Shown: positions 62,635-64,000 of the stretch, in pieces
How the letters are laid out: the number at the start of each line of letters is the position of its first letter
Position numbering within the stretch: position 1 is the stretch's first letter
DNA from: Hyalella azteca
Lineage: Eukaryota; Arthropoda; Malacostraca; Amphipoda; Hyalellidae
DNA: 64,000 nucleotides
Reading direction: 5' to 3'
NCBI RefSeq assembly: GCF_000764305.2
Contig: NW_025931421.1
Span: forward strand, 116,120-180,119
Made by a program: the position numbers and the translations under genes
The notes under the pieces: model-generated
The model's database searches: none
Seen by the model: the letters and a program-made list of their open reading frames with translations, nothing else
What the model was told of the DNA's origin: nothing

Positions 62635-62867
62635 GCGAGTATTTATTTGAAACTTTTGAAACTGATTGTTGCACTTAGGTTTACGGTGCGCGATTATCAG
62701 AGAAAATTTTGCTCTTCGACGCAAGGATCGCAGTCTTTTGGCCCGTACGTAATCTTGAAAATTTTTGTGAAGTAGCAGGAAAAATATTGCGAAGACGGTG
62801 TGGAGATGAATATTAAACAACAATTAGATAATCATGTTGATACAAATCTTTTGCAATATGTATTAAG

Positions 62868-63044
62868 TATGAAATTGTTGTTCCTGAGCCTGTAAAACTG
62901 TCAGAAGTGTTAAGTGATGCTGAGATCAAGAAAAGGATAGATTGCGGAATTGTCAAGAAATTAACCCGTCAGCGGGCATCGCCTGTGGTGATCGTTCAAA
63001 ATTATGATGTTTCTTTGCGTTCGACTGGCGATTATGGAAAATAA
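62868..63044 (+). mobile_element. Ty3/Gypsy-type reverse-transcriptase fragment
   Basis: A 58-aa open stretch matching the start of Gypsy reverse transcriptase: SDAEIKKRIDCGIVKKLTRQ, RASPVVIVQN and SLRSTGDYGK, equivalent to the usual EI..LL..GIIE.S....ASPVV.VKK.DGS.R.C.DYR. It stops right after this motif, so only a shard remains. Confidence 0.7.
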
Positions 63045-63606
63045 ATAATTTTTTCAATACAGCTAAGTTTTCCAATGCCAAATGCTGAAAGTGCGGTTAA
63101 TTAGACTCAAAACTAAGATATGTGCAATGAAAAGCTAGGCTTAACTTAAACATGTCCATAAATGTCTTGGGCTGATCAATTAATTAATTAAGAGTATACT
63201 ACTTTTGGTATTTATAATGTTCAGCACGAATTCAATGTTCCCTTTGTTAGAAAATTGTTCCCTTTAGAAAAAATCTGTAATACATGTGATTGTTTGATAT
63301 TGATTTATTGATTTGTATTAGTGTCTTGATGTGTTGTACCATTCATTTATTAGCGTTATATTGTTATCCCTGTAGTTAAGAGCGGAGTGAGCCTCTTGTT
63401 GCTCACGTCTTCAGCCAGGGCTTTTCTCGCCACCAAAATTACATGTGGGATTGAGTAGTCTTTCTGTTTTGTGTGCAACAAAGTAAGTAACAACCGTATT
63501 TGCGTTATGTATGGAAATTATTATTCTAATAAACACGTGATTGAATTTGCCACACGCGTTTTATTTGCCATAGTCGCCAAGGACTCGGCGCCTGAATCGT
63601 GCTATA

Positions 63607-63958
63607 CCCAAACAAAATTCAGATGCGGGTCCGACTCTGAAATAGGTACCGCCTAGGACTCGGGGCTCGTAAATCAGCGTCTCTATGTCCGCTTTTGGTT
63701 CTCATTTTCGATCCCTAGTCAGACAGCTACGAGAGTCTGCTCCCTACTCTGGCGGCCACTGGGCGGTACGTAATGAGCTCGCTACAGGTTCCGCGAGAGC
63801 TCTGGCCGAGTCTGCCAAAAGGATAAAAAAAATCGCCCCCCCCTTCCTCCCGAGTGGGAGGAATTAGGGAGGGGCGTTCAATGCATACTATGCTTCTTTT
63901 CAATGCCTTTATTTCGACCGCCAAAAATAAATGATCATACAAGACAACTCTGGTCAAA
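63607..63958 (+). repeat. dispersed repeat, copy 2
   Basis: Almost identical to 53353-53705, with a few substitutions and a 2-bp deletion. It is followed by the same 35-bp tandem repeat (63959 to the window end). Confidence 0.75.
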
Positions 63959-64000
63959 GACGCAGTGATGAGGGCTAGTACAGTGATGTAACAGACGCAG

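Noticed and set aside
62503..62823. 106-codon minus-strand frame with a His-rich run
   Set aside because: The His run comes from a GGT simple repeat on the other strand, and the plus-strand exon reading fits the neighbouring splice phases.

Overview
The window is eukaryotic nuclear DNA from an invertebrate, most likely an arthropod. It is AT-rich, has intron-split genes with GT-AG junctions, and is densely filled with transposon fragments and tandem satellites. The arthropod guess rests on gene content (TRPA channel, secreted C-type lectin, DUF4806-like protein) and on repeat types (Penelope, piggyBac, hAT, pogo, several non-LTR families). I cannot name the species. Single N bases sit at 19416, 27011, 34159 and 51726. 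Three of them mark the edge of a tandem array, so those array lengths are not reliable.

Genes. (1) A secreted PAN-like plus C-type-lectin protein lies on the minus strand in four in-phase exons (14297 down to 7658, 240 aa). A near-identical copy of its signal-peptide exon stands alone at about 4108-4250. (2) A TRPA-family ion channel lies on the plus strand in nine exons whose phases all agree (27530-45403, at least 1336 aa, 5' end not found). It has about 14 ankyrin repeats, a Lys/Ala-rich insert, six membrane segments with a TRPA-like pore, and a three-fold repeated C-terminal coiled coil. (3) A broken partial copy of that channel gene lies 7 kb upstream (19736-22250). (4) The last three exons of a DUF4806-like gene lie on the minus strand (56181-54920) and carry a frameshift. 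(5) Three in-phase exons of an unrecognised gene lie on the plus strand at 60340-62634.

Layout. 1-4 kb: a dispersed hairpin element, a LINE end, a 613-bp tandem duplication with tRNA-like pol III boxes, and a 32-bp satellite. 4-14.3 kb: the lectin locus with a LINE fragment. 14.3-19.7 kb: a fold-back element, a LINE end, a pogo-like remnant and satellites. 19.7-22.3 kb: the TRPA pseudogene. 22.3-27.5 kb: mostly non-coding, with a hairpin-forming array. 27.5-45.4 kb: the TRPA gene, whose introns hold a TTAA-flanked MITE, a hairpin element, a 24-bp satellite, a tRNA-derived SINE, a pogo-like remnant, a LINE end that touches a splice acceptor, and a large LINE fragment. 46-50.5 kb: Penelope and piggyBac remnants. 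50.7-53.9 kb: satellites, including a 36/108-bp higher-order array. 54.6-56.2 kb: the DUF4806-like gene. 57-58.6 kb: a hAT element with perfect 8-bp target duplications. 60.3-64 kb: the unknown gene, a GT-rich minisatellite, a Gypsy-type reverse-transcriptase fragment, and a second copy of the repeat at 53.35 kb.

I found no operon-like or CRISPR-like system. The most unusual signals are the intact TRPA gene with mobile elements pressed against two of its splice acceptors, its decayed paralogue that supplies an empty site for one of those insertions, and the set of structurally complete non-autonomous DNA transposons.
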